In this document: positions 34,286 through 43,657 of the stretch, piece by piece | How positions within the stretch are numbered: the first letter of the stretch is position 1 | How the letters are laid out: each line of letters starts with the position of its first letter | Position numbers and translations under genes: made by a program | The notes under the pieces: model-generated | The model's input: only the letters and a program-made list of their open reading frames with translations | What the model was told of the DNA's origin: nothing | Databases searched by the model: none | Source: Chryseobacterium sp. JAH | Lineage (GTDB): Bacteria; Bacteroidota; Bacteroidia; Flavobacteriales; Weeksellaceae | DNA: 64,000 bases | Assembly (NCBI RefSeq): GCF_001507335.1 | Contig: NZ_LMAH01000002.1 | Coordinates: forward strand, 496,001-560,000 | Reading direction: 5' to 3'

Positions 34286-37200
34286 ATGAGACTAAAAACC
34301 ACTCTATTCTTTCTATTTGCTTTCATATCAGCAACTTGGGCTCAACGAATCTCCATAGAATGGAATGGATCAAAAATTGAAGACTTCGGTGATGTTAAGA
34401 AGAATCTTCCCAGCTTTACAAATGAAGGCTTTTCTTTCAACCAAAATAATATTTTCATTCTTCATAAGCAAAAGGTAGGTGAAAGTCAGGTGAAAGTTTC
34501 TAACCTAGTCTGGGAGACGATTTCTAACAAAGATCTTTTTGATATAAGCAAAAGCCTGCTGCCTGATTATGACATTGCGGATATCAATTATTTCTATCTA
34601 AATGGTGAGAGGTTTGCGAATGCCAACGTAGGATTATTCAAAAATGTAAAAGGAAGAATTCAACGACTTGCTTCTTTTGAAATTTCACCCTCAAATTCAC
34701 CGGTAAATTTTAATGCACAAAAAATAGGTTCAACCATTAATCCTCTCTCTTCAGGAACTTTTTTTAAGATTAAAGTTGATAAATCGGGGATTTTCAAAAT
34801 TACCACCCAGTTTCTAAAAGACAACGGAATCAATACGGCAAATATTAATCCTAAAAATTTCAGAATTTACGGAAATGGGGGAATTATGCTTCCCGAATTT
34901 AATCAGGATATAAAATACAGTGCTCTTCAGGAAAACTCTATTCAGGTTGTTGGTGAGGACGATAATGTCTGGAATGATGCAGATTACGCCCTGTTCTATG
35001 CACAGGGACCTAATGGCTATAACCTCTATAATACATCAAACGGAAACGGTATCAAAAGACGCGAGACAAGAAATGACCGTCCTGAAAATCTAAAAAATAT
35101 TTACGAAGATTTTTCTTATTACTATATCAATTTTGACAAAGGAGCTGGAAAAAGGGTGCAGAATATTGACCTTAACTTACCCACCACTCCACTGATTAGC
35201 AGGTATGACGATTATCAGGTCATTAACACCGATCAGAAAAATCTCTTAAAAGTTGGAAGAATTTGGGTTGAAGACCAATCAATTATCACTGAAAAAACGT
35301 TGACTTTCAATTTAAACTCTCCTATTCAGGGTTCAGATTTGATAAGATACAAAACTCAGGTTATAGGACACAGGTCGCAGGGCAATAGTATGGGATTCTC
35401 CATTAATAATCAGAATCCTCTTACAGATACTTCTTCATCAACCGATTCAGATTTCCATCCTTTCCGTTATAGTGGAACAATCAGTAATTTAAGTGGTAAC
35501 CAGATCACCATTAAATACAATCCCAATATTTCAATTAATCCTAACGGATCTTTTCATTTAGATTATGTAGAAGTACAGTATAAGGAAGACTTAAAATTTA
35601 ATGGAAGCCAGATGAATTTTAGAGACTATTCTCTGCAAACTGGCACAAACACCAACTACGGCTTCACAATTTCGCCAACTGCAAACATGGAGCAGGTTTG
35701 GGATGTTTCTGATATAACAAATGCCAACAGAAGAGTAAACAAAGCAGGCGGGACGGGAGCTTTCAGTTTTGCTTATACCACGTCAAATCCTGATTTCAAT
35801 AATGAATTTGTTGCTTTCCGTGCAGATGCTGCATTTACACCTCAGTTTGTGGAGAGAATAAATAATCAAAATCTTTCTGCACTTCAAAATGTAGATTATC
35901 TGATTATTGCACCACCTGAAATGATGTCACAGGCACAGAGATTGGCCAATTACCATCAGACAAAAAACAATTATAATGTTCAAATCGTAGATCCAGCAAA
36001 AATCTATAATGAATTCGGGAGCGGAAGCAGGGATCTTACAGCAATCCGTGATTTTGTTACAAAACTAAACACTCCACTTGGCAGTTTAAAATATGTATTT
36101 GTTTTAGGGGACGCTTCTTTTGATTATAAAAACAGAATTGCTAATAATTCGAATATAGTTTCGAGCTATCAGAGCGAAGAATCTAGTGATTTTATTGCAT
36201 CATTCGTCACTGATGATTACATTGTAATGACGAAGCCTCAAACAGATCCTTTTTTATCAAATAATTTACCCGATCTTCCTGTAGGAAGAATTCCGGCTGC
36301 AAATCCTACGGAGGCTACAAATATGATGGATAAGACGTTGGCTTATTACAATTCTTTGTCAGGACAGTCGACTCCTTTTGGAGAATGGAGAATGAAGCTG
36401 GATTTTGTTGTAGATGATGACAACGATGGAGGAACACCCTTCCATACAGTAATGAATAATACTTTGACATCTACATTTGAAATTCCTGCAAGTACTACCC
36501 TTAAAGAATATAATGTAAGAAAATTATATATGGATGCCTTTCAGTCCCAAAGCACGGCTGGTGGACAGAGATATCCGCAGGTAAATCAAGCGATTTCAAA
36601 CGATTTGGGTAACAGTTTATATCTTTTTTACTTAGGACATGGTGGAATTAATGGTTGGGCTCAGGAAAGAGTATTCACGTTAAATGAAATCCAAAATGCA
36701 AATAATTTCTCTAATGTATACAGCAGATTTCCATTCGTATCCACCATTACCTGCGAATTCACACTTTGGGACGAACCGGGAACTTCCTCTGCCGGAGAAC
36801 AGCTTATGAAATTAAAGCAGGGAGGTGCCGCCGCAATGATTACGTCAAGCCGCGCCGTGGGTGTAGGCTATGGTCTTGATTTTACCAATCTATATACTAA
36901 AGATATTTTTGAGCTGGTAAATGATGATTTTATCCCAGTGGGAGATGCCCATCTAAACGCTAAAAAACTAAGACCCGGAGATTCAAACCACCTGAAAGTA
37001 AATTTATTGGGTGATCCTGCGATGAAACTGAGCAGACCACAGAGACTGCTGGTTATCGATGGTATCGAGACTCCGGTTCCGGGATTAATCAGAGGATTAG
37101 ATTTTGTAAAAGTAAAAGGCCACATCAATAATTCAAATGGTTCTACAAACACTACATTTAACGGAAGAGTGGTTATCAATATTTTTGATAAAAGATTAAA

Positions 37201-38170
37201 TAAAACAACATTAAACAATGACGGAGGTTTAACGCCTGTTTTACAATATACCGAAGAAGGAAGTGCTATTGTAAAAGCTTCCGGAACTGCTGTAAACGGA
37301 GTTTTCACCGTAGAATTTTATGTCCCGAAAGATATCAATTATGCAGTAGGTGAAGGAAGGTTGCTTGGATACGCCGATAATAAATCTATTGATGTATTCA
37401 ATAATCAGGCAGTGCAGGTCGGTGATATCAACCCAAATGGCATTAATGATAATGAACCGCCAAAAGTAAAGCTGTATATGAACAACACCAATTTTGCAAA
37501 TGGTGGAATCACAGATCAAAACCCTATGCTCCTTGCTTGTGTAACAGATGATACAGGAATAAATTCTACAGGTTCTGGTATTGGTCACGATATTACTGTA
37601 TATTTGGACGGACAAATTATTAACACCGTAGTTTTGAATGATTTCTATGCTTCAGGTGAAGGAAATGGATGTCTGAGCCCAGGTTTGGCAGATTACCAAA
37701 AAGGAAATGTAACCTATCCTTTCAGGAATTTATCTGTAGGGCAACATCAGCTGACGTTTAAAGTTTGGGATATAAACAATAATTCAACAACTGAAACGTT
37801 AAACTTTGAAGTTAAAGATGAGGCAGACCAGCATTTGGTAATCAACAGACCACTTAACTGGCCAAACCCTTTTACCAACAAAACATATATACATTTTGAG
37901 CATAATTGTGATGATATATTGGATGTGAATGTTCAAATTTATACCATTACAGGAAAATTGGTAAGAACTTTAAGCCAGCCAGTTGTTGCAGAACCCTTCC
38001 TACAGGGCTTTAGAACACCACGTCAGGCAATAGAATGGGATGGAAAAGACGATTTTGGTGACACAGTTGCAAAAGGTACGTATATTTTTAAGATATTTGC
38101 AAAAAGTCAAAATCAAGAAAAATGCAAAGGGAGTGCTACAGCTGTAGAAAAAATGGTACTTTTGAAGTAA
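34286..38170 (+). CDS. porU: type IX secretion system sortase PorU
   Basis: 1,294 residues. The signal peptide ends TWA|Q. A long N-terminal region precedes a gingipain-type C25 peptidase domain (about residues 530-925) with His785 in YLGHGGINGW and Cys823 in TITCEFTLWDEPG, the likely catalytic pair (38 apart). The C-terminus (NWPNPFTNKTYI, then TITGKLVRTL and FKIFAKSQ) is a CTD-like fold, as known for PorU, which keeps its own CTD. It removes cargo CTDs and attaches cargo to A-LPS at the cell surface. Likely co-transcribed with porV (57-base gap). Confidence 0.95.
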   Translation: MRLKTTLFFLFAFISATWAQRISIEWNGSKIEDFGDVKKNLPSFTNEGFSFNQNNIFILHKQKVGESQVKVSNLVWETISNKDLFDISKSLLPDYDIADINYFYLNGERFANANVGLFKNVKGRIQRLASFEISPSNSPVNFNAQKIGSTINPLSSGTFFKIKVDKSGIFKITTQFLKDNGINTANINPKNFRIYGNGGIMLPEFNQDIKYSALQENSIQVVGEDDNVWNDADYALFYAQGPNGYNLYNTSNGNGIKRRETRNDRPENLKNIYEDFSYYYINFDKGAGKRVQNIDLNLPTTPLISRYDDYQVINTDQKNLLKVGRIWVEDQSIITEKTLTFNLNSPIQGSDLIRYKTQVIGHRSQGNSMGFSINNQNPLTDTSSSTDSDFHPFRYSGTISNLSGNQITIKYNPNISINPNGSFHLDYVEVQYKEDLKFNGSQMNFRDYSLQTGTNTNYGFTISPTANMEQVWDVSDITNANRRVNKAGGTGAFSFAYTTSNPDFNNEFVAFRADAAFTPQFVERINNQNLSALQNVDYLIIAPPEMMSQAQRLANYHQTKNNYNVQIVDPAKIYNEFGSGSRDLTAIRDFVTKLNTPLGSLKYVFVLGDASFDYKNRIANNSNIVSSYQSEESSDFIASFVTDDYIVMTKPQTDPFLSNNLPDLPVGRIPAANPTEATNMMDKTLAYYNSLSGQSTPFGEWRMKLDFVVDDDNDGGTPFHTVMNNTLTSTFEIPASTTLKEYNVRKLYMDAFQSQSTAGGQRYPQVNQAISNDLGNSLYLFYLGHGGINGWAQERVFTLNEIQNANNFSNVYSRFPFVSTITCEFTLWDEPGTSSAGEQLMKLKQGGAAAMITSSRAVGVGYGLDFTNLYTKDIFELVNDDFIPVGDAHLNAKKLRPGDSNHLKVNLLGDPAMKLSRPQRLLVIDGIETPVPGLIRGLDFVKVKGHINNSNGSTNTTFNGRVVINIFDKRLNKTTLNNDGGLTPVLQYTEEGSAIVKASGTAVNGVFTVEFYVPKDINYAVGEGRLLGYADNKSIDVFNNQAVQVGDINPNGINDNEPPKVKLYMNNTNFANGGITDQNPMLLACVTDDTGINSTGSGIGHDITVYLDGQIINTVVLNDFYASGEGNGCLSPGLADYQKGNVTYPFRNLSVGQHQLTFKVWDINNNSTTETLNFEVKDEADQHLVINRPLNWPNPFTNKTYIHFEHNCDDILDVNVQIYTITGKLVRTLSQPVVAEPFLQGFRTPRQAIEWDGKDDFGDTVAKGTYIFKIFAKSQNQEKCKGSATAVEKMVLLK

Positions 38171-38227
38171 AATAAATAAGTAATTAAGAATATCAATAAA
38201 AAACTGATAATATATAAAAGACAACAT

Positions 38228-39391
38228 ATGAATTTAACTACTAAACTGCTTTTGGGGATTGGTTTGAGTGCTGGGTTTTTAGGCTATGCACAGGATTTAA
38301 GTCAGGTAAGACCTGTATTAACCGGAGCTCCATTCCTGAGAATTGCACCAGATGCAAGATCAGGGGGTATGGGAGATCAGGGGGTCGTTACTTCCCCGGA
38401 TGCTTTTTCTCAATTTTGGAATGCGGTAAAATATCCTTTTAGCAGAACGAGTTCTTCTGTGGGTATTAACTACACACCTTACATGGGGAAACTTACAAAT
38501 GATGTATTTTTACTATATGGAGCATTCCATAAATTTTTAGGTCAGGAAGAAAGATCAACAATTTCTGCAAGTATTTATTACTTTAATATGGGTGAGGTAG
38601 ATCTTACTTCTCTTGTAGGAAATGAAGTAACTTCTAACGGTACTTCTAAGCCGAACGAATTCTCGGTTGATATTGCTTACGGCCTGAAACTTTCTGATTC
38701 ATACTCAATGGCTGTTACAGGTAGATTCATACGTTCAGATTTGGCCGGAGGATTCAACACAGATACTACATTGAAGCCAGCTAATAGTTTCGCAGTAGAT
38801 ATCTCAGGATACTATACTTCTCAAAGATTTTCAAGTTTTGGAGGCTATGATGGTAAATTAAATGCTGGTTTTGCAGTGACCAATTTAGGTCCGAAATTAG
38901 ACTATACAGGAAACGAAGAATCTAGATCTTATCTTCCTACAATGGCTAGATTAGGGGTTGGTTACGATATGTACCTGGATGATGTCAACAGAGTTGGTTT
39001 AAGTGTTGAAGGTTCTAAAATCTTAGTACCGGGATCAGAATTCATAGGAAATGACCCTAATACAAGACAGCCTATGTATGCAGTACCAAATGTAGGAGTA
39101 ATGTCAGGAATTGGAAAATCTTTCAAAAATCCTGAATCAATCATGTACAGTGGTGCTTTAGAATATTCTTATGATAACGCATTTGCTGTAAGAGGAGGTT
39201 ACTTCCACGAAAGTGACGTGCAGGGAGCAAGACAATTTGCAACTGCTGGTATTGGTTTAAAATACCGCTCTTTCGGATTAGACATTTCTTATCTAATCAA
39301 TATGTCTAAGATCAACACTGCTTTGGATAACACACTACGTTTCGGTCTTACCTGGAACATCGGTGACGAAACTTCTAATGTAGATAACTAA
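38228..39391 (+). CDS. porV: type IX secretion system outer membrane protein PorV (LptO)
   Basis: 387 residues. The signal peptide ends GYA|Q. The N-terminal APFLRIAPDARSGGMGDQG is highly characteristic, followed by a FadL-like 14-strand barrel with a C-terminal strand TLRFGLTWNIGDE. PorV carries folded cargo from the SprA translocon to the PorU sortase in the outer membrane. It follows porU and ends in a strong terminator. Confidence 0.95.
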   Translation: MNLTTKLLLGIGLSAGFLGYAQDLSQVRPVLTGAPFLRIAPDARSGGMGDQGVVTSPDAFSQFWNAVKYPFSRTSSSVGINYTPYMGKLTNDVFLLYGAFHKFLGQEERSTISASIYYFNMGEVDLTSLVGNEVTSNGTSKPNEFSVDIAYGLKLSDSYSMAVTGRFIRSDLAGGFNTDTTLKPANSFAVDISGYYTSQRFSSFGGYDGKLNAGFAVTNLGPKLDYTGNEESRSYLPTMARLGVGYDMYLDDVNRVGLSVEGSKILVPGSEFIGNDPNTRQPMYAVPNVGVMSGIGKSFKNPESIMYSGALEYSYDNAFAVRGGYFHESDVQGARQFATAGIGLKYRSFGLDISYLINMSKINTALDNTLRFGLTWNIGDETSNVDN

Positions 39392-39412
39392 GTATAACTG
39401 AATATACCATAC

Positions 39413-39441
39413 AAAGCTCCAATTTTTATTGGAGCTTTTTT
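39413..39441 (+). terminator. intrinsic terminator of porU-porV
   Basis: AAAGCTCCAAT / ATTGGAGCTTT stem with a TTTT loop and a T-run, about 20 bases after the porV stop codon. Confidence 0.88.
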
Positions 39442-39548
39442 GTTGATTTAAATTCACAGCTTATGCCGAAGAAAATGCGGAAATCAAATATGAATAAAAT
39501 ATGTTTACAAAAGTCGGGTAATTATGGGGCTTTTTGTTTTTCAATAAT

Positions 39549-39556
39549 TATTTTTG
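39549..39556 (+). promoter_or_regulatory. -7 box four bases before a start codon
   Basis: TATTTTTG, then TACC, then the ATG of the FUSC-family gene. If functional, the transcript would be leaderless or nearly so. Confidence 0.45.
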
Positions 39557-39560
39557 TACC

Positions 39561-41822
39561 ATGAACTATTCTGCGGAGCTAAAAAAGATCGTAACAAGCC
39601 AATATGTATATTCTTCCATAAGAATTACGTTGGCAACGGTTATTCCATGTTTGGTTCTCTCCTACTTTGGTCTGCTTAAAGAATATTTTCTTTTTCCCTT
39701 AGGAACTAGCTTTGTTGCACTCACCGATCAGCCTGGACCGTTTATCCGAAGAAGAAATTCACTGACGTTCGCTATTTTCTGTTTCGTGATTGTTTCAGCC
39801 ATTGCAAGTCTGGTGAAAGGCATTATTCCTTTGGTCATTTTAGAAATCATTGCTTTCGGAATGTTCTTTTCGTTAATCGGCGTTTATGGGCAAAGACTTG
39901 CCGCCGTAGGATCATTAGCATTGGTTGTTCTCGCCATCTTTATTGACGGACACTTAACCGGCGCGAATATTTTAAAAAGCCTCCTGATTTTTGCCGCCGG
40001 CTGTATTTGGTTTTTATTGATTTTTTTAATTGTTACGACAATTCAACCTTATAAACTCGCCAGTCAGATGATTGGTGAAAACTATCTTCAGCTGGCAGAA
40101 TTTCTTAAAATAAAAGCTAATTTTTATCAGAAAAACCCAGATTTCGACAGATTAAACTCACAAATCATCGCCAAGCAGATTGAGATTAAAAATCTGCAGG
40201 AAGAAACTCGAGAAACAGTTTTTAAAACAAGAACGATCGTCAACGAATCGACAACTATCAGCAGATTACTGATGCTTACGTTTTTGAATTCAATGGACTT
40301 GCACGAGAAATTGATGACTTCAGAAAGTGATTACAAAAAGTTACAGCAAAGTTTCGAAGACTCGACCATTCTTGTAAAAATTCATGATTACCTCAATATA
40401 CTTTCTGAAGAAATTGCCAACATCGGAATTTCACTTCAGAGCAGTACAAGAGCAAAACCTGTTTTCAACCTTGAGACACGTTCGCAGGATCTTAATGTTC
40501 ATTATTTTGAATTGAGAAATAGAGAAATGAATCCTGATACGCTTGAAAACTTTATGATTTTGAGACAGATCATGATGCGTATCAATGAAATAACAAAAGA
40601 AATAAACGAAATATATAAAGTATTTGCTCAAAACGTAAAATTGGCAAAAAGTCTATCTACCGGTTTAGATTTGAAAAAATTTATGCCTAATGAGGAAAAA
40701 ATTAATTTTAAAGTTTTAAGAAGCAATATTTCTTTAACCTCATCGCATTTTCGCCATGCGATCAGAATTACCATTGCCTTATTATTAGGATATCTGGTTT
40801 CTCAACTTCCGTTTATAGAAATCGGTCATACCTACTGGATTTTAATTACGATTGTTGCCATTTTAAAACCCGCGTATTCGATAACCAAACAACGAAATTT
40901 TCTGAGGTTCTGCGGGACTGTGGTAGGTGCGGTGATTGCTTATGCTATTTTGTACTACGTTCACATTAATGCCATTCTGTTTGCGATTCTTTTATTAAGT
41001 ATGATTCTCTGCTTCAGTTTATTGAAAGGACGTTATTTTTGGGCGGTTCTCTTTATGACGATGTATGTTTTTATGAGTTTTAATTTTTTAAATCCCGGAA
41101 ACATCAATGTCATTTTTAAAGATAGAATTGTTGACACCATTATTGCAGGGATTATTGCTTTTCTTGTTTCCTATATTGTGCTTCCGGTGTGGGAACATAC
41201 TCAGAATTTAGAGTTGATGAAAAAATCAGCAGAATCTAATCTCACATATTTCCACAGTGTGATGGCAAAATTTCTGAATGAAGATTTTGATATTGAAGAT
41301 TATAAGGTTAAACGAAAAAATGCCATTATTTCTCTCGCTAATCTTTCGGATAATTTCCAACGAATGATTTCTGACCCTAAAAATCAGCAGAAAAAACTGG
41401 AAGTCGTGCATCAGTTTGTAGCCACTTCACATCTTATTACAGCATATACTGCTTCACTTTCACAATATTCTAAAAATAATAAAAAGTATCCGGAAATAGA
41501 TTCTGAAAGCTGGACAAAAAAAATTGAAGCCGAAATGAATCAGGTCTCAGCCTTGCTGAAAGGAGAAAAAATTACGGAGACCCTGAGAATGGACAGCCGC
41601 TTGGAACCGGAAGATTCATCGATAGAAAATTTATTGATTCAAAGAAAATCTGAGTTGTTGGAAAATGAAATTTTCGACCGCAGAGATCCGAATAAAATTT
41701 CGCATTTAACAGAACTCAAAAATATTCATGATGTCCTGGAACTGATCTATGATGTTGCCAAAGAACAGCGAAAGGTAATTCAGACCTATCAGACTGAAAC
41801 CACTACTCTTCCACAATCGTGA
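39561..41822 (+). CDS. FUSC family (YccS/YhfK-like) inner membrane protein
   Basis: 753 residues with two blocks of five to six membrane helices (about 20-165 and 400-540), each followed by a cytoplasmic helical domain. The second block contains IGHTYWILITIVAILKPAYS, the FUSC signature region. Such proteins resemble aromatic acid exporters (AaeB), but their transport role is unproven. ATG at MNYSAELKKI is chosen over a TTG upstream. The 3' end overlaps the convergent phosphopantetheinyl transferase gene by 20 bases. Confidence 0.88.
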   Translation: MNYSAELKKIVTSQYVYSSIRITLATVIPCLVLSYFGLLKEYFLFPLGTSFVALTDQPGPFIRRRNSLTFAIFCFVIVSAIASLVKGIIPLVILEIIAFGMFFSLIGVYGQRLAAVGSLALVVLAIFIDGHLTGANILKSLLIFAAGCIWFLLIFLIVTTIQPYKLASQMIGENYLQLAEFLKIKANFYQKNPDFDRLNSQIIAKQIEIKNLQEETRETVFKTRTIVNESTTISRLLMLTFLNSMDLHEKLMTSESDYKKLQQSFEDSTILVKIHDYLNILSEEIANIGISLQSSTRAKPVFNLETRSQDLNVHYFELRNREMNPDTLENFMILRQIMMRINEITKEINEIYKVFAQNVKLAKSLSTGLDLKKFMPNEEKINFKVLRSNISLTSSHFRHAIRITIALLLGYLVSQLPFIEIGHTYWILITIVAILKPAYSITKQRNFLRFCGTVVGAVIAYAILYYVHINAILFAILLLSMILCFSLLKGRYFWAVLFMTMYVFMSFNFLNPGNINVIFKDRIVDTIIAGIIAFLVSYIVLPVWEHTQNLELMKKSAESNLTYFHSVMAKFLNEDFDIEDYKVKRKNAIISLANLSDNFQRMISDPKNQQKKLEVVHQFVATSHLITAYTASLSQYSKNNKKYPEIDSESWTKKIEAEMNQVSALLKGEKITETLRMDSRLEPEDSSIENLLIQRKSELLENEIFDRRDPNKISHLTELKNIHDVLELIYDVAKEQRKVIQTYQTETTTLPQS

Positions 41823-42417
41823 AGCAGTAATCATCAAAGAATTTCACTCTCGCTTTAAATTCATCCGAAAGCTGATCATCATGCACTCTGCAGCTGATAT
41901 CGAATAAATATTTAAGTTCAAAAGGTTTCACCTCATAATGCTTTTTGAGCGACCAGTGTTTTGAATGGTGAATTTTGTACATACTTTCCTTTACGCTCCA
42001 GATAATTGTGTAAAAAGTAACTTCATTATCGAAAGGTATAAATCCTCGTTCATTTTCATATGTAAACTTATCAATTACCCGCATAATTTTGGGATTGAAT
42101 TTCTCAATATCAATTCCTATCTTATTTTTAGAAATCGCAATTGCAGCAAAAGGAAAAGAATGAGTAATAGAAATTTCAGCATCTTTAGGCGATAGAAAAG
42201 GTTCTCTCTCTTTATATAAAATTTTGGAGTTGGGCTTTAAACTCTTTAAAAGTTTTCTCACCATCAAAACTTCCAAGAGTTTTTTTGGATGGTAATCTCT
42301 GACTTTTTCTGCATTTTCCGGCTCCAGGAGTTCATCATGATTCAAGTCTTCACCTTCCTCATATTTCCATACAAGAATAGTGGCGTTGTCATCAGAAAAA
42401 TCGCGGTAAAGTGGCAT
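41803..42417 (-). CDS. 4'-phosphopantetheinyl transferase superfamily protein
   Basis: 204 residues. Sfp-type signatures: EISITHSFPFAAIAIS, the Mg-binding IGIDIEKF, and WSVKESMYKIHH (W-x-x-K-E-x-x-x-K). Transfers phosphopantetheine from CoA to carrier proteins. No carrier-protein or NRPS/PKS genes are nearby, so the target is unknown; it may be the general holo-ACP synthase of this organism. Convergent and overlapping with the FUSC gene. Confidence 0.9.
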   Translation of the reverse strand: MPLYRDFSDDNATILVWKYEEGEDLNHDELLEPENAEKVRDYHPKKLLEVLMVRKLLKSLKPNSKILYKEREPFLSPKDAEISITHSFPFAAIAISKNKIGIDIEKFNPKIMRVIDKFTYENERGFIPFDNEVTFYTIIWSVKESMYKIHHSKHWSLKKHYEVKPFELKYLFDISCRVHDDQLSDEFKARVKFFDDYCFTIVEE

Positions 42418-42501
42418 TGCTTAATTTATTGAGTAAAAGTAATAAAAAATACAGGAAGTTTTTCTGGTTAGAATGTATACAAAACCTTGAGCAATAAAAA
42501 A

Positions 42502-42538
42502 TCCATTATGACAGAAAAACGATTTCTGTTATAATGGA
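42502..42538 (-). terminator. intrinsic terminator of the aguB-aguA operon
   Basis: 15-base arms CCATTATGACAGAAA / TTTCTGTTATAATGG (one G-T pair) with loop AACGA, followed on the minus strand by TTTTTTATTG. Confidence 0.82.
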
Positions 42539-42604
42539 ATGTATTATTGAATTTTACTTAAAAACTGCCAGTTATCTTATCTTTTAGCAATTCTAAAGAT
42601 ATAT

Positions 42605-43657
42605 TTAGACTAGAGGTTCTTGTTGGCTTAAACAGTGAAAGCTTCCCAATCCCCAAATAATATCTGTAGAATCTATCCCTACAACTTTTCTGTCAGGAAA
42701 ACATTTTTGAATAATATCCAAAGCAACCTGATCTTTTTCACACCTGTAAGTCGGAACAATGACCGATTTGTTTGCAATATAAAAATTGGCATAAGACGCC
42801 GGCAATCGCTGATCTTCCCAAATTACAGGATCCGGCATTGGAAGTTCTATAATATTTAACGGACTTCCGTCGAGCAAACGCATTTCCTTTAGCTGTCTAA
42901 GATTGGTCTGAAGAATTTCGTAATTTTCATCTTCCTTATTATCTTCTACAACCGTAAGAACTGTGTTTTCATTTACAAATCTGATGGTATCATCCACGTG
43001 ACCATCTGTATCATCACCAATGATTCCGTCTTCAACCCAAAGAATTTGATCTACACCATAGAAGTCTTTCAAATACTGCTCTACTTCCTCCTGTGATAAA
43101 TGCGGGTTTCTATTTTTATTCAGCAAGCAAGATTTTGAAGTTAGAATCGTTCCTTTTCCGTTAAATTCCACAGATCCGCCTTCCATGATAATCCCCGGAT
43201 AAATAACAGGAAGATCAAACTCTGCCCCTATTTTCGTAGGAATCACATCATCCAGTTCGAATGGAGGATATTTTCCGCCCCAAGCATTGAAACCCCAATC
43301 TAAAATGATTTTTTGTTCTTCTGCATCTTTATTAATCAAAAATGCGGGCCCGTGATCTCTGCACCATGCATCATTCGTTTCGTGAAAATAAAATTCGATA
43401 TTTTCTAATTTGGCTCCGGCCTGCATAATGCAATCCATCGCAAATTTCCTCATCTCTTCATCTTTCACATTAATTCTCACAAATTCATCCTGAGAAATAA
43501 CTTTTATAAATTCCGCATATTGAGGATATATTTCCTGTAATTTATCTGGCCACGATTCTTCTTTGTGAGGCCAAGACAACCAGGTTGCTTCGTGTTCTTC
43601 CCATTCTGCCGGAAAACGGTAACCCAACTGTTTGGGTGTTTTATTCTGATCTTTCAT
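42605..43657 (-). CDS. aguA: agmatine deiminase
   Basis: Hydrolyses agmatine to N-carbamoylputrescine and ammonia. 350 residues of the peptidyl-arginine/agmatine deiminase fold. FPAEWEEHEATWLSWPH is at the N-terminus, NDAWCRDHGPAFLIN and GIIGDDTDGHVDDT follow, and the nucleophile is Cys342 in GSFHCLSQQEP. The start codon shares one base with the stop of the next gene upstream (TAATG), indicating coupled translation with N-carbamoylputrescine amidase. Confidence 0.95.
   Translation of the reverse strand: MKDQNKTPKQLGYRFPAEWEEHEATWLSWPHKEESWPDKLQEIYPQYAEFIKVISQDEFVRINVKDEEMRKFAMDCIMQAGAKLENIEFYFHETNDAWCRDHGPAFLINKDAEEQKIILDWGFNAWGGKYPPFELDDVIPTKIGAEFDLPVIYPGIIMEGGSVEFNGKGTILTSKSCLLNKNRNPHLSQEEVEQYLKDFYGVDQILWVEDGIIGDDTDGHVDDTIRFVNENTVLTVVEDNKEDENYEILQTNLRQLKEMRLLDGSPLNIIELPMPDPVIWEDQRLPASYANFYIANKSVIVPTYRCEKDQVALDIIQKCFPDRKVVGIDSTDIIWGLGSFHCLSQQEPLV

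Noticed and set aside
36868..37308. Minus-strand ORF of 146 codons inside porU
   Set aside because: Antisense shadow; porU is continuous and has family features on the plus strand.
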